Positions 1 through 9,167 of a stretch of 64,000 nucleotides of DNA are shown here, piece by piece (the first letter of the stretch is position 1; each line of letters begins with the position of its first letter). Source of the DNA: Argyresthia goedartella (lineage: Eukaryota > Arthropoda > Insecta > Lepidoptera > Argyresthiidae); NCBI GenBank assembly GCA_949825045.1, contig OX463832.1, positions 17,788,552-17,852,551 on the forward strand. Direction: 5' to 3'. The notes below the pieces were generated by a model, which was not told the origin of the DNA, did no database searches, and saw only the letters and a program-made list of their open reading frames with translations. The position numbers and the translations under genes were made by a program.

Positions 1-803
1 GACCAAAGTTAGTGATGTGGGCTCGTCCTCCTTGCTGGTCTCATTCTCCTCATTCTCAATTAGAACGCCCACCAATTCCGCATTCTGGCGTTGTAGCTGT
101 ACTAACTCAGACGTCGCGGCTCTGAGTTCTGCTAACTCACTTTGCTCTTTGGCATAACATTGTAGTGTATTTGCTAGCAGGTCATGTAGATGCTGGATTT
201 CTACTCGGGCATGTTGAAGGTCCGACTGTAAACCTACATTTTTCCCCGGAGCTCTTGCATTAAGGAGATTCTTAATATTCTATTTGATTGCCGTTTCAAG
301 GCTAATTTCAGTACTTTTATATTACCTCTAGTTTTTTTCATGAATTTATTTAATTTAAAATATTTTTTAAAATTTCTGCTGCTTGTCTGCATGGCTTGAA
401 CAATTGTGCTTAGGCTGGCTACTTCTAGTTCTTGTTGGATAGAGGTAATGTGGCGAGATTCATTGTAGTCTTTTTCTATGCACATATCAGTCAACTTCAA
501 GTTTGCCTCATTGAGTTGGTATTGGAGGAATTTACTGCGATCACAAGCAGAAGCAAGGTCAGTGCGCAGGGTGTCAAAAGATTCCACAAGTTTTTCCAAT
601 CTTTGAATCTCATTTTGCGACTCCTCGTGTGTTTCTCGCAAAGTAGACACACTATCTCTAAGCTGTGAGTTCTTGGCTCTCAAGCTTTTTATCTCAAAGT
701 CATTTTCATTGCGCTCTTCCAATAGCCTTTGGTTTAACTCCTCTGCGTCAGTTAGTTGTTGTTGTAGTGCGTGCATTCTCCGCGTAGTAATGTTGGATGC
801 CAT
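1..803 (-). pseudogene. Coiled-coil ORF1-type protein of a LINE, frameshifted, runs off the left edge
   Basis: Reading begins at an ATG at 803 (MASNITTRRM...) and gives 189 residues rich in E, L, Q, N and R with heptad character (about residues 10-130), then a basic stretch around residues 145-175 (K/R-rich, FKKYFKLNKFMKKTR). The frame stops at 234, but a second frame overlapping the end continues as equally charged coiled coil to position 1 (HARVEIQHLHDLLANTLQ...), so a small indel near 240-260 separates the halves. Coiled coil plus a basic patch matches ORF1 proteins of lepidopteran CR1/Daphne-like LINEs, which bind RNA. No SGNH esterase part is visible because the window ends. A host coiled-coil gene cannot be excluded, but every neighbour is a TE. 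Confidence 0.55.
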
Positions 804-1559
804 GCCTGGAAATAAAATAAAAAAGAATGGGTGTTCCGAACAAAATTAAAATAAAACAGAAGGAATAAAGACTTGCAGTGATATGATAGTTCCTAATTCC
901 CTATATAGCTATTCTATGTCAAAGTCAACAAGTTTCAATTAAACTATCACAAGTCAATATAGGTTAACAGTATAAATGTCCTGAACTAATGAAAGTTATA
1001 CTTATTATCTAACAATTTTAGTCGTTTTGCAAGTGTTGTGATGATCAGCTGTGAAGTGAGTACCTAATATGTCTCTAGAATCACCTACAAGCTTACATTA
1101 TATTCGCACTAATTGCCAAGGTCTAACCTACCAGTGCACTTGTGTATATCGTGTAATAATTATGAGTGAACAGCTAGTTTTATCGTCAAAAGTACTTCCA
1201 CAGATTGTCAAGTGCTAAGAGACAAAACAAAGACGCTGCGGTGTGAGGATGGACGTTTCTCACAATAGTGAGAGTTGAGCAGTATGTAGTGTATAAGTAT
1301 ATAGTTAAGTTCAAGTCATATACTTGTAAAATATGAATAAGCAAATATGAAAACAATACTCCCCCGGGGTTTTTCCGTTGGCAGTTTGAAATTTCCTTTG
1401 TCTTTCGTTCCGTGATCGATTATTTTATCACAATTACAAGTCTGACCACATTTAGCACTGGCACACTTTAGTTGACTAAACAAACACTTAAATTAACACT
1501 ATATTCACAAATAGACGAATTACAACAAATTAATTTAGTTAAAATACAGCACAGCTATT
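804..1559. other. Non-coding AT-rich spacer
   Basis: No reading frame of note and no recognisable repeat structure. It lies upstream of the coiled-coil frame (its 5' side on the minus strand) and downstream of the Copia gag fragment. It could contain the 5' UTR of the LINE, but nothing in it proves this. Confidence 0.5.
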
Positions 1560-1962
1560 TTTGACGTGTAGCCTCGGGTCTCGGTCGAGTTTGTCCACAG
1601 TGTCCATAAACCTGTTCAGGTATTCTCGTATGTTGTTCCTTTCTAGTTTAATGAGTATTAGCTGCTTTAAAAAGGAACGCCTTACGGGCTGGACGTTTGC
1701 TTGCGTACATTTCTCTTAGTTTGTCCCAAATGTCTTTAGCTGTTTTGCATTATTTAATATGCTTCAGTTCCGATGGAGCGATTATAAGGATAAGTGTAGA
1801 CTTAGCTTGATTGTCTCCTTCGACGTCTGCAGCACTTGCAGTAGCGATTGGGGCGGTTTGCACGTGTTTCCAAAGTTTATCTTTCACTAGCACAGCCTCA
1901 GCTTGTATTGCCCAAGTGTCGTAATTGTCCATACTTAAAGGTTCAATACGTGTCTTCGACAT
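1560..1962 (-). pseudogene. Copia gag N-terminal fragment (UBN2/DUF4219-like)
   Basis: From ATG 1962 the frame reads MSKTRIEPLSMDNYDTWAIQ, the usual start of Copia gag (a short leader, then N-x-W/D-x-W around residues 13-17). It continues with VLVKDKLWKHV and AKSTLILIIAPSELKHIK and stops at 1750. In neighbouring frames the homology runs on to about 1560 (AKDIWDKLREMYASK, then NIREYLNRFMDTVDKL), so there is one in-frame stop and one frameshift. No zinc knuckle, protease or pol follows, so this is a gag-only fragment. It is a different copy from the Copia element at 43-48 kb. Confidence 0.8.
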
Positions 1963-2606
1963 TTTGAATATCTTGTAAGTTTTTTTTTTTGTAGGTTTTT
2001 ACGGTAAGTTTTGCGCGAATGCTACCATTTTAAGTTTTTGAAGTGTGCGCGGTGTGGAAGCTTTGAGTTGGTAGATCGTGGATTGATACGATTACCGTGA
2101 ACCCTAAACACAACATGTACTACAAGAATAAACGTTTATAAACTGAGCTGGTATATTATTTGTAGCTAGAAAATAAAGTAACAATAATTGGAAAATATAT
2201 ACAATAGCAGTCAATAGAGAAATCAATAGAGTAAGTGACAGTTGTCAAACTATTCTCATCTAATCATTTGACCAAAGAGAATCTTAATCTTAGAAAGACA
2301 TACAGCCTTCACACAGTTATAATTCAACTTTGGTTCGGTTCAATGAAATTCGGTATCGCGCTGAAGTTTAAGTGGTTACCGAAGCTGAACCATGACCGAA
2401 CCATTGTCGCGATCAAAACATTAGAGATGTAGCATCGATTGTGTATTGATATATCGATGGTCGATTTCGCGTTTTTGTTTTTAACAACTCTAGTTTTGAC
2501 CACACTTGAATGGGAATTCGTGGAATTTGATGTGTTTACGAGGTGAACGAAAAATTACAGATAAAAAATTTAAGTGGATAGAAATGTAGCTTTATAAATA
2601 AGTGTA

Positions 2607-2930
2607 CTCCAGCCTCCCTCTGAGGGCGAAGCTCGGGATCTACAAGACCTATGCGACCCCGGCATGGTACGCCCTGTGCTCGGAGACGAACAAACACCCC
2701 GAGCCCAAGAGAACCTCTCTCTGCGTACCATCGTCGGCGCCCCCCGCTACATGAGGAACGCGACAATCCAGGGAACCTAAGATTTCCCCGTGGACCAGTT
2801 TGTTCAGAGGTTGGCGAAGGTCATGTTCCCGCGTGCGGATGCGTCACAAAACCCGCATATCGCCGAACTGGCACCGCACCACGCGCGCCCGCCCATCGCC
2901 GCCGCCTGCCACGCGACCTGGTTGCCTAGC
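2607..2930 (+). pseudogene. Jockey-clade LINE reverse transcriptase C-terminal fragment
   Basis: Reads SLPLRAKLGIYKTYATPAWY then ALCSETNK, matching the post-RT segment of lepidopteran jockey LINEs (L-x-IYKTY...PAWYALCSETN). Homology then shifts frame: RTIVGAPRYMRNATIQ, VDQFVQRLAKVMFPRADA and SQNPHIAELAPHHARPP are in different frames. The segment is markedly more GC-rich than its surroundings, which fits a recent foreign insertion. No catalytic YADD segment is present. It ends near the stop at about 2930. Confidence 0.75.
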
Positions 2931-3139
2931 CAGCGATCACCCACTGCATACCAGCGCTACATGTAGACTACCGCCCGCAAGGGCCATCCGATGTCCTGTC
3001 CACAGGAGTGGACAGAGGCGATTCTTCGGGAAGAGGTCCGTTGAGCTGACCCCGACTCCCCACGCCCCAGAAGGGGTGCGTGAGATGACCTAGAAGGAGA
3101 AATGAGTGTCCTTTCAACATTACGGGTGTGAATATGTTT

Positions 3140-3380
3140 AGTTTGATCAAATCTAATCCAAACTTTGTATTTCATATAAAATGCAGCAACAGCACCGCAG
3201 GGTCACAACCTGTTCGCCAACTTGAGATGATGATGGAGTTTCTGGAAGTATCGAGATCTAGCTCTAGGTTGAATAAAATAGAAAGAGTTCAACAATGCGA
3301 CAGCAGACTGTCTGTGGAGGGAGTGCGCAGACATCCTCAACCCCTTTAGGGCAGTTAGGACTGCAAAGGAATGAATCAAG
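3140..3380 (+). pseudogene. Myb/SANT-like exon of a PIF/Harbinger accessory protein
   Basis: After a plausible acceptor (ATGCAG at about 3181-3186) the reading contains RQLEMMMEFLEVSR and then, after a frameshift, ECADILNPFRAVRTAKE followed by a stop codon where Trp is expected. The pattern hydrophobic helix, then W-x-E-CADILN, then TAKEW, is that of the Myb/SANT-like DNA-binding protein that accompanies Harbinger transposase. A good donor (CAAG/GTATGT) follows at about 3379-3386. The downstream segment 3574-3640 (DLKLNI in one frame) may be part of the next helix. It is broken by at least one frameshift and one stop. Its partner transposase relic lies convergently at 5.5-5.75 kb. Confidence 0.5.
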
Positions 3381-3659
3381 GTATGTAGTTTTCTTTATTT
3401 TAAACTTTTTCCCTATCAGAATATAATGCTTTTGTAAGAAGCTGTACGAAGTTTAGATAAATAAGTATAACAATGTTAATTGTTTTCATATCCTAAAGGA
3501 AAATGTACAAATTCTAAGTGAAATAGGCACATATGGCAGCAAATTGTTTTATTAATATTCCAGCCAGCAGAAGCATGTTGGACGTATCAAGGCTGATGGG
3601 ATTTAAAGTTGAACATCTGAGGGCTGCACAGACTTCCCAGGCTGCTCTGCAAATCTGCA

Positions 3660-3710
3660 AAATGCTCAGACTCCCCTATAGTATTAATACTATAGGAGTC
3701 CTGCAAATGA
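3660..3710. repeat. Perfect 22-bp palindrome
   Basis: Positions 3678-3699 form an uninterrupted palindrome centred on ATTAAT, extended by imperfect arms (GACTC...GAGTC) with a 2-nt bulge. It probably arose by replication slippage. No function is implied. Confidence 0.7.
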
Positions 3711-3718
3711 ATTTGTGA

Positions 3719-4361
3719 AATCATAGATTGACGAAGCAGGTAATTCTATACTTTACTATCAGTTTGGGTAGGATATAGTTATGTAGGAAATATGCCCTAA
3801 ATACTAGTAACTTAATATAAAATTTTATTTTAAAGTGCCCTTAGTATAATTTTAATGACATTTTCCCCACGAGTTTTCTTATGCATGTTTACTTTTCCTG
3901 TAAATATGCTGTAGAAAATATCATCTATAATTTATTAATTAATGCAATCATTAAAGTGTAATATATATACTTATATATATATTTATACAGTTTTATGTAA
4001 AACATTTCTACTAACTTGTACATTATTTCTTTTTTCAGTTTTGTACCCAACAAAGAGAAGATGTGTGAAAAATACTTAATTATTATTACTAGCCTATAAT
4101 ATCCCATTGCTGGGCAAAGGAGTCTAATGTGAGAATAATTAATGTGAGATAACTTAAGTACCAAGACAAGAATAAAACAAATTTACCTAGTTAAATATCA
4201 TTTATTTTAGTCCTTAATCTATCAACAATTGCGCTCCCCGCAATAGACTTACTATGTCACCCTTTTTTGTTATAGTATCTCTCCTCATGTTCATTAGGGG
4301 TAACTGAGTACCATCTTCACAAGCCAGAACCCCTGGCAATCTGTACATTTTGAAAAATCTG
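3719..4361. other. AT-rich spacer with TA-rich low complexity
   Basis: Contains short runs of alternating TA (about 3960-4000) and no coding frame that resembles a protein. It probably belongs to the interior of the decayed Harbinger element flanked by 3.2 kb and 5.7 kb. Confidence 0.5.
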
Positions 4362-4568
4362 AAAATAATAAACATTTACATACAGGCACATACATTGCTT
4401 CTGGCCCCACACTAGGGTACCCTGGGTTGTGGGAACCAGAAACAACGATGACAAGACTGGGTTTTCTTTTCTTTATTCCCAGCCGGGAATTGAACCCAGG
4501 GCCTCTCTGATGGTAGGCAGGGTAACAACCGTACATGGTACGGTACGGTGCAGCACCACAGAGGTTGT
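4362..4568 (-). mobile_element. tRNA-derived SINE, type A copy 1
   Basis: On the minus strand it opens with a tRNA-like head (ACCTCTGTGGTGCTGC), carries a pol III B-box-like GGGTTCAATTCC, then a 3' domain (GGTTCCCACAACCCAGGGTA, CCTAGTGTGGGGCCAGAAGC). The same order occurs at 7.5 kb (+) and 57.9 kb (-), which defines the family. SINEs are copied by LINE machinery; the internal A and B boxes are the promoter. A real tRNA gene is excluded because the acceptor stem does not close. Confidence 0.85.
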
Positions 4569-4619
4569 CCTATACCTATATTATAATTAGTACATTGTTA
4601 AATAAAATCAGAGACAGTC

Positions 4620-5102
4620 CGTCAACTTACATTTTTTAAAGTTGTTTGTTTGAAAGAACACTATCTTTCTCATCAATGCTAAGTATTAGCATGTATTAGT
4701 ATATATTTGTATCTATTTATGTATATGTTATATATTAAAGCATTATTCATATTTATTGTTGACATAATGTGTAATTTATCCTATGGGCTTTTATGCCTGC
4801 AATAAACGATTATTATTTTTATTATTATTATTATTCAGTCCGTCAACTTACAATTTAAAAGTTGTTTGAAAGAACCACTATCTTTGTCATCAATGCTATT
4901 ATAATGTATTAATAAATATTTGTATGTATTATTAGTAATATTAATGCTATTACTATTAGTATGTATTTGTTTCTATTTATGTATATGATATATATTTTAG
5001 TATTATGTAGATATTGGTAAGTAATAGTATTTAATGTTGTGATATATGATATATATTTTAGTATTATGTAGATATTGGTAAGTAATAGTATTTAATGTTG
5101 TG
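4620..5102. repeat. AT-rich duplications: about 210-bp imperfect repeat and 61-bp tandem repeat
   Basis: The block beginning CAGTCCGTCAACTTACA occurs at about 4615 and again at about 4838, followed each time by a similar stretch ending in ATCAATGCTA. Downstream, a 61-bp unit (TTAGTATTATGTAGATATTG...) at about 4981-5040 is repeated almost exactly at 5042-5102. An ATT-rich microsatellite lies between (about 4812-4836). These are tandem duplications inside non-coding DNA. Confidence 0.7.
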
Positions 5103-5539
5103 CACAAAGCTCTATCTGTAGTTTCTTTTTTACCCCTCCAATCAAGGTTTGCTGGGAGAAATTTCCTGTTAGAGATAAGCTCGCCTTTGTACATGTTTTT
5201 TCCTTTATATATTTTTTGTATTCTCTGTTTTGTGCACTTAAGTATATATTTAAACTTATTAGCCACACAATCTTGGTATGCTTTTTTTTGTTTATTACCA
5301 AACCAAAAGTAATAATCTAAAATAAATTTTGATAGGCAAACTAATAAATAGGAATTGTTTGATGTATGAGGCAGATAGGCAGACCACCGGATAGATGGAA
5401 ACTGAGAAGCTGGCTGGTAAGCAGTGGCTGCTGGAGGCTCAGGACCAGAGTAGATAGTGTGGTAAAGAGGAGACCTATACCCAGCCGTAGGTAAATGTAA
5501 GCTGATTTGAATTGAATTGAATGATGTTAACATATAGTT

Positions 5540-5750
5540 ACTTACTCCTTTTAATTTGCTCCCTATCACGAAGTTGAAAGGGAAATTTAAGATTTCTGGC
5601 TTGTTGAATTCTAAGGTGACTTGTTTTACAATTTTGGAGACACTTGACTGGTAAACACGGTGTTTCCGGCTTTCTCATCCAATCGTCTGGTAGGAGCCTG
5701 TGGCAAAATGCTAAACAACAAGCACCTGAATCAAAATGTAAGCACTGTTA
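5540..5750 (-). pseudogene. PIF/Harbinger transposase fragment
   Basis: The minus strand reads HFATGSYQTIG, one stop (TGA), then ESRKHRVYQSSVSKIVKQVT and LEFNKPEILNFPF. This is the conserved Harbinger segment L-R-F-L-A-T-G-S-Y-Q...V-S-Q-S-S-V-S-R-I-V...F-P that precedes the first catalytic Asp. A possible acceptor (TTTTGATTCAG) lies upstream and a donor (GGA/GTAAGT) downstream, so it may be one exon. No DDE residues are present here. The following minus-strand frame (to 5003) is low complexity and I do not recognise it. Together with the Myb-like exon at 3.2 kb it suggests one decayed Harbinger element with convergent genes. Confidence 0.7.
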
Positions 5751-6224
5751 CTAAGCTCTCTTAGTTCTGTTTTTGGGAAACAGGGAGTAAAAATTGTTAT
5801 GTCCAAACAAAAGTAAATGTGCTGTGATACATTCTAGTACTTTGTATAGTGTTACTAACCTTCGTGTCCACATCCAAAGCACTGGTTGGTGGCAAATTAA
5901 GGGTCAACTGAATAATTAACGTGTCCACAAGCTAATTCCTTCGACAGTCAATATCGCTTGATAAAATCCGATTCCCTATTTTAGATTGGGCTCGCACTAT
6001 AGCTATATCACACTTGTAGGCCATTTCCAAAGTCCAGACACATCAATTTCATGATTTTCACCCACTTTTCTAAAACAGTCGTGAAAAAGTAGCTCTGCAT
6101 TAACTTTAACACAACCGTTCGTTTTACAGCGGTTACGGTCCAATGAGTCCTTGTCAATAGATGTCGTTGAAAAGTCGTGGCTTTCACAGCCAGTTGCCAG
6201 ATCAAAAATTTGTGTTCTGTGGCT

Positions 6225-6450
6225 GATGGTGGCTGGTCTGTGATGTGTCAAACCGTTTCTCCTGTGGTTACGCGATGTTTTGTTTTCCTGTTCTCCTCTG
6301 TTTTGTGACTATTACGACGACCCTGGCTATTCTTTCGGACTCTTGTAGCTCCTTCCCTCGACTGACCTCCGCGTGCACCCTGGACATTTGCTTGCCATTA
6401 CGATTGACCCCTGCCTGTGTATTGGACTTCGATTTTGTCATCACGATACC
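6225..6450. repeat. Left inverted repeat of the ISL2EU element (promoter side of the transposase)
   Basis: From about 6259 to 6447 this is almost identical to the reverse complement of about 11050-11240; the two can be read side by side from CCGTTTCTCCTGTGG to GATTTTGTCATCA. The transposase ATG (6497) lies just 3' of it. The position corresponding to the nuclease start codon reads ACG here, so the repeat ends at the point where the two genes begin to differ. Confidence 0.85.
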
Positions 6451-6496
6451 TTCGCGAGCACCCTGTGTTGATGCTGTTCGACAGACTTTGGTTACC

Positions 6497-6710
6497 ATGG
6501 AAAAAAAGCCTAATCGTCCATGCGTTGTTAGGTTTTGTAAAAAAAATGGTACTCACCCTTTCCCTAGTGATGAACATCGACGTTCACTATGGGTACAAGC
6601 TGTTGAACCAGAAAACCCTGGATTTACCCTAGGAAAGCATAGCAGGATATGCTCCGATCACTTCAAGCCATCCGATTTTAACAGAACACCGTTATCATTG
6701 TTACAGCCAG
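6497..6710 (+). CDS. ISL2EU transposase exon 1: THAP zinc finger
   Basis: Starts at ATG 6497 in a strong context (ACCATGG): MEKKPNRPCVVRFCKKNGTH... It shows the THAP C2CH pattern: Cys in CVVRFC (C-x4-C), then Trp and a Cys-Ser-Asp-His (CSDHF) about 40 residues later; the final Leu/Pro box continues in exon 2. THAP domains bind DNA, here probably the transposon ends. The exon ends CAGCCAG/GTAAGT at 6710 with one extra base, and joins exon 2 in frame. The reading upstream of 6497 back to 6245 is the inverted repeat and is not counted as coding. Confidence 0.85.
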
Positions 6711-6982
6711 GTAAGTTTACCTAAAGATTTCCGAGTATGCCTAGTACGCACCATACCCGTGCTCATGAGTGCTTACTTTCGCGAGTCAGGTGTGATTTCA
6801 TCTTTTGCACTAATTAGTGCTTATGCGAGCAAGCTTATCAGCAATGTTCTTGCCCAATCTGTACCTATCCTTACACATAATCCGTTTGACAGGTGACAGA
6901 TGCCAACGTCAACAGCTCGCCTAGCCCGAATAGTATTAAATAGCTACTAAAATGTCCTTATTAACATGTGTTTTTTTTATAG

Positions 6983-7126
6983 ATATTGCTCCAAAAACTT
7001 TGAAGAAAACCTCTGTTCCTTCATTGTTTTCATGGAAAACAACTCCTCAACAATCTCCATCAACGTCTGAAGAACAAAACTCGCTAACTCTTAACCTAAC
7101 CAAAGTTGAAAAAACCTATGCACGAA
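6983..7126 (+). CDS. ISL2EU transposase exon 2: end of THAP and linker
   Basis: Acceptor TTTTTTATAG at 6973-6982; reads DIAPKTLKKTSVPSLFSW, where SVPSLF is the C-terminal AVPTIF-like box of the THAP fold. It is followed by a Ser/Thr-rich linker (PQQSPSTSEEQN). Donor ACGAA/GTAAGT after 7126. Phase fits both neighbours (exon lengths 214 and 144 nt). It is separated from exon 3 by a 587-nt intron that contains a SINE. Confidence 0.8.
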
Positions 7127-7481
7127 GTAAGTCACCTATTGTTATCTATAGCCTAAAGGAATTCATTCAATATTCTGTCTTGCATTGAGCCTTGCAGGAC
7201 TGCGAAGCATGCAGAGTAGTTCTGCAAGGTGGATAGAAATACCGTCACAAAAAACATAATATTTGATACCGCGCAGGTGCAGTTATTTGATATCCTGCAC
7301 AGGGCCTGTAAACTCGGAACACTGCTTGTAGTCCTTTGCACAGTAATATTGTTCTGTGGCTTGTTGTCCTGCTTAGCCGGCCGTATTGCAGACAGGAATA
7401 TGAACAAGATACTGTGACAAACATTGAGAAATGCCGCATTGCAAGTAGGTAGGTATACTTAATGTTGTTTGACGACCTCTG

Positions 7482-7682
7482 TAGCGTTGCAGTTGGGGCT
7501 GTGCTTTACAAGTGAGACGTCCCGGGTTCGACTCCTGGTGGGGCGGGAGGAAAAAACACCCTCATGGCATGGATGTTTACATGTTTGTGATGTTGCTGTT
7601 TCTGGTTCCTACAACACAGGGTATCCTAGTGTGAAACCAGAAGCAATGTATGTGCCTTTATGTAAATGTAAAAATAAAACTA
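7482..7682 (+). mobile_element. tRNA-derived SINE, type A copy 2, inside a transposase intron
   Basis: Head GACCTCTGTAGCGTTGCAGT, B box GGTTCGACTCC (full consensus), and a 3' domain (GGTTCCTACAACACAGGGTA, CCAGAAGCAATGTATGTGCC) as in copy 1. It lies on the plus strand in the second intron of the THAP-DDE gene, so it arrived after that intron existed and need not damage splicing. Confidence 0.85.
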
Positions 7683-7713
7683 GAGATTCAAATATGTTTT
7701 CTTTTATTTCCAG

Positions 7714-8970
7714 TGTGTCCAATATTATTTGTAGAAGAGCAACAATATTTGGTCGCTGTGGATAGTAGTTTAAATGAAGATCCCTTACACATGAGTGAAG
7801 AAGATGCAGACTCTGTCTTTGCAAATCCCAACGATGACATGCAAGAAGATATTGCTGTGGAACTGCACAATGATATAGCAGAAGAGTTAGAGATTTCTCA
7901 ACATGAAGAGTTGGTGCAGGAGGGATCATTGAGAGATGATAAGATAACTTCAAAATATGAGTCAGTACAAACTCATGAGTGTAGTGTCTCAACTGGCAGT
8001 ACAAACTCATGAGTGTAGTGTCTCAACTTCAAAAGATGAGTCAGTACAAACTCATGAGTGTAGTGTCTCGGGTTTTACCATCCACTTGTATAAAAATAAT
8101 GATAAAGTTGTGCACTTCTACACTGGCCTAGAGAATTTTGAAAAAGTGATGCTTGTGTTTGACACTTTAGGGCAATGTGCTCATAATCTTACCTATTTTT
8201 ATGGACATCCACCAAAGAACCTCAATGCATTCGAACAATTTTTCATTACCTTAATGATAGTACGGAGACATAAACCTTTCGAAGAAATTGCTATGATGTA
8301 TCAAGTAACAACCAAACAAATCTATAATATATTTATCACTTGGGTCAGGTTCATTTCGCTGCAATGGAAAAATTTGGACTTGTGGTTAGACAGAGATAGC
8401 GTAAGAGCATACATGCCTTTAGATATTCATGATAAGTATCCATCAACACGGGTTATACTTGATGCGACAGAAATCCCTATTAAAAAACTTAAACTACCTT
8501 TTGCGCAGCAAGTCACATTCTCTTCCTATAAAAACAGGAACACCTTAAAGATCCTTATTGGAATTACCCCTAGTGGCTTCATTAGTTATGTGTCTCCATG
8601 CTATGGCGGCTCTGCTACTGATAGGCAAGTTATAGAACGCAGTACAATACTTAGTAGATTTGACTACAATGATGAAATAATGGTGGATAAAGGCTTAAAT
8701 GTCCAAGACATTTTTGTTCCCTATGGTGTCAAAGTGAACATGCCATCTTTCTTCAAAAAAGGCAATCAAATTCTACCTCAGACACTTAGCTCCTCCAGAA
8801 AAGTGGCAAGCAAAAGGGTTCATGTAGAAAGGGTTATTGGCTTGCTAAAGACATATAAGATTTTGACTCAACCTTTGAATCAAACAGAAATTGTGTTGTC
8901 GAGCGACATTGTGTTTATATGCGCAATGTTGGTTAATTTTAGGTCTAGCATAATAAATAAAGATGCTTAA
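7714..8970 (+). pseudogene. ISL2EU transposase exon 3: acidic linker, coding repeats and DDE domain, with one frameshift
   Basis: Acceptor TTTATTTCCAG ends at 7713; joined in phase, the frame reads CPILFVEEQQYL and an acidic segment, then a repeated peptide VQTHECSVST. Reading stops at 8012 in this frame. The catalytic half is one frame over (to 8970): after two more VQTHECSVS units come FFITLMIVRRHKPFEEIA (helix-turn-helix-like) and a DDE_4 domain with the three acids visible as DATE (8461-8463), MVDKG (8686-8688) and HVERVIG (8827-8829). The break is an 11-nt shortfall between the first and second coding repeat. All catalytic residues remain. Stop at 8968-8970. Confidence 0.85.
7955..8070 (+). 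repeat. Three coding tandem units in the transposase linker
   Basis: The unit GTACAAACTCATGAGTGTAG followed by TGTCTCAACT or TGTCTCGG occurs three times (about 7970, 8001 and 8045). Spacers differ: GG between units 1 and 2 and TCAAAAGATGAGT between units 2 and 3. The 11-nt difference causes the frameshift. Short identical units of this kind are prone to slippage. Confidence 0.9.
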
Positions 8971-9167
8971 ATGAATAGGTAAAATGAAGTTTTATTAAGC
9001 AACATCAATGATGTGTCGAAGGCCTCCTTTACACTTTTGTACTTAGCTTTTACGTTTTGTATAGGCACTAGAGATTTAGATACAAATCACCCTCTTCTCT
9101 GCATTGCTGTTATGCTTTGTCCTATGAAAAGGGGTAATACAAAAAAAGAGGTAATATACTAGGGTCA
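8971..9167. other. Short spacer between the convergent ISL2EU genes
   Basis: About 200 bp separate the two stop codons. It includes an AATAAA-type signal overlapping the transposase end (AATAAATAAAG at about 8951-8961), and T-rich sequence near 9168 that can serve as the poly(A) region of the minus-strand gene. Confidence 0.5.

Noticed and set aside
2333..2440. A small palindromic MITE around GGTTCGGTTCA...TGAACC
   Set aside because: The inverted words are short and imperfect, no target duplication is found; kept only as a candidate outer repeat.
5003..5540. A 188-residue minus-strand gene
   Set aside because: Only the first part (5540-5750) has a known motif; the rest is low complexity and crosses a 61-bp tandem duplication.
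6268..6498. Minus-strand and plus-strand reading frames in the ISL2EU inverted repeats (also 11050-11286)
   Set aside because: Same frame in both arms simply because the arms are copies; no domain, and both lie upstream of the real start codons.
7490..7560. A tRNA gene
   Set aside because: A and B boxes are present but no acceptor stem closes and the same sequence recurs with a shared 3' tail: it is a SINE head.
7963..8012. A 41-nt micro-intron inside the transposase repeats that would restore the frame
   Set aside because: Donor and acceptor words exist only because the repeat contains GTAC and GCAG; 41 nt is shorter than usual insect introns.
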